This document shows, piece after piece, positions 60,755-60,781 of a DNA stretch of 60,781 nt. Positions within the stretch are counted from its first letter, which is position 1, and each line of letters opens with the position of its first letter. The position numbers were made by a program, and so were the translations under genes. The notes beneath the pieces were generated by a model, which was not told the origin of the DNA, searched no databases, and saw only the letters and a list, made by a program, of their open reading frames with translations. The stretch spans positions 1 to 60,781 of the forward strand of contig URQY01000010.1 of assembly GCA_900550165.1 (NCBI GenBank), in the 5' to 3' direction. The DNA comes from an uncultured Eubacteriales bacterium (GTDB taxonomy: Bacteria > Bacillota > Clostridia > Oscillospirales > Oscillospiraceae).

Positions 60755-60781
60755 AAAGGGGGTATTCTCTTTCCGAAGAGA
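60755..60781 (-). repeat. Dispersed structured repeat, copy D (cut by window edge)
   Basis: AAAGGGGGTATTCTCTT-tccg-AAGAGA is identical to the terminal hairpin of copy B as far as it runs. The body of this copy would lie to the right, in the same orientation as copy B. Confidence 0.7.

Overview
The window reads as chromosomal DNA of a high-GC (roughly 60 %) spore-forming Clostridia, most like the gut Oscillospiraceae. The evidence is the Bacillota gene order yqfC-yqfD-phoH-ybeY-era-(yqzL)-recO, sporulation genes (ylbJ, yqfC, yqfD, a GerS-like lipoprotein beside alr), a glmS ribozyme, a reverse rubrerythrin typical of anaerobes, and GTP-type PEP carboxykinase. Species cannot be fixed from the sequence alone. 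I saw no rRNA, tRNA, CRISPR array, transposase or prophage block.

Layout. 1-3600: a small-export membrane protein, a tiny Asn/Gln-rich gene, the infC-rpmI-rplT operon (consensus promoter, leader hairpin, AUU start for infC), then a lone tyrosine recombinase. 3561-13001: divergent ylbJ and yqfC, the yqfC-to-recO housekeeping block, mutS2 and HPr. 13059-20560: uvrC, a G5/3D-domain protein, a TSUP permease, rsmA and pckG. 20712-26032: an MBOAT/SGNH acyl-transfer pair, birA, a split chrA pair and a frameshifted uridine kinase. 26133-31060: a zinc-ribbon/Ig-like protein, an ABC exporter, an S4-domain RNA-binding protein, DUF896 and XpaC-like genes. 31129-39301: a tight glgB-glgC-glgD-glgA-glgP glycogen operon. 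39436-43183: a lipoprotein, a DEAD-box helicase and an orphan peptide-binding lipoprotein.

43343-49254 is the most unusual coding block: SDR dehydrogenase, AEC-family carrier, two divergent GcvPA/GcvPB-like PLP subunits and an AcoX/COG3199-type NAD-kinase-like protein in one apparent operon. No gcvT or gcvH lies in the window, and motifs normally conserved in glycine decarboxylase are replaced. It looks like a dedicated pathway for an unknown amino acid or amino-acid-like substrate.

49289-50467 is an XRE regulator and a 50-residue small protein, transcribed divergently from a 31-bp palindrome and bracketed by two inverted copies of a structured repeat. That repeat family recurs at about 8961-9335 and at both window edges. 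The remainder holds glmS with its ribozyme leader, yetF/DUF4363, nrdR, an exported protein, mazF (ndoA), alr with a GerS-like lipoprotein, a DUF4300 lipoprotein, reverse rubrerythrin and bioY. bioY has a BirA operator across its -35, which links it to the BirA repressor/ligase encoded at 23249.
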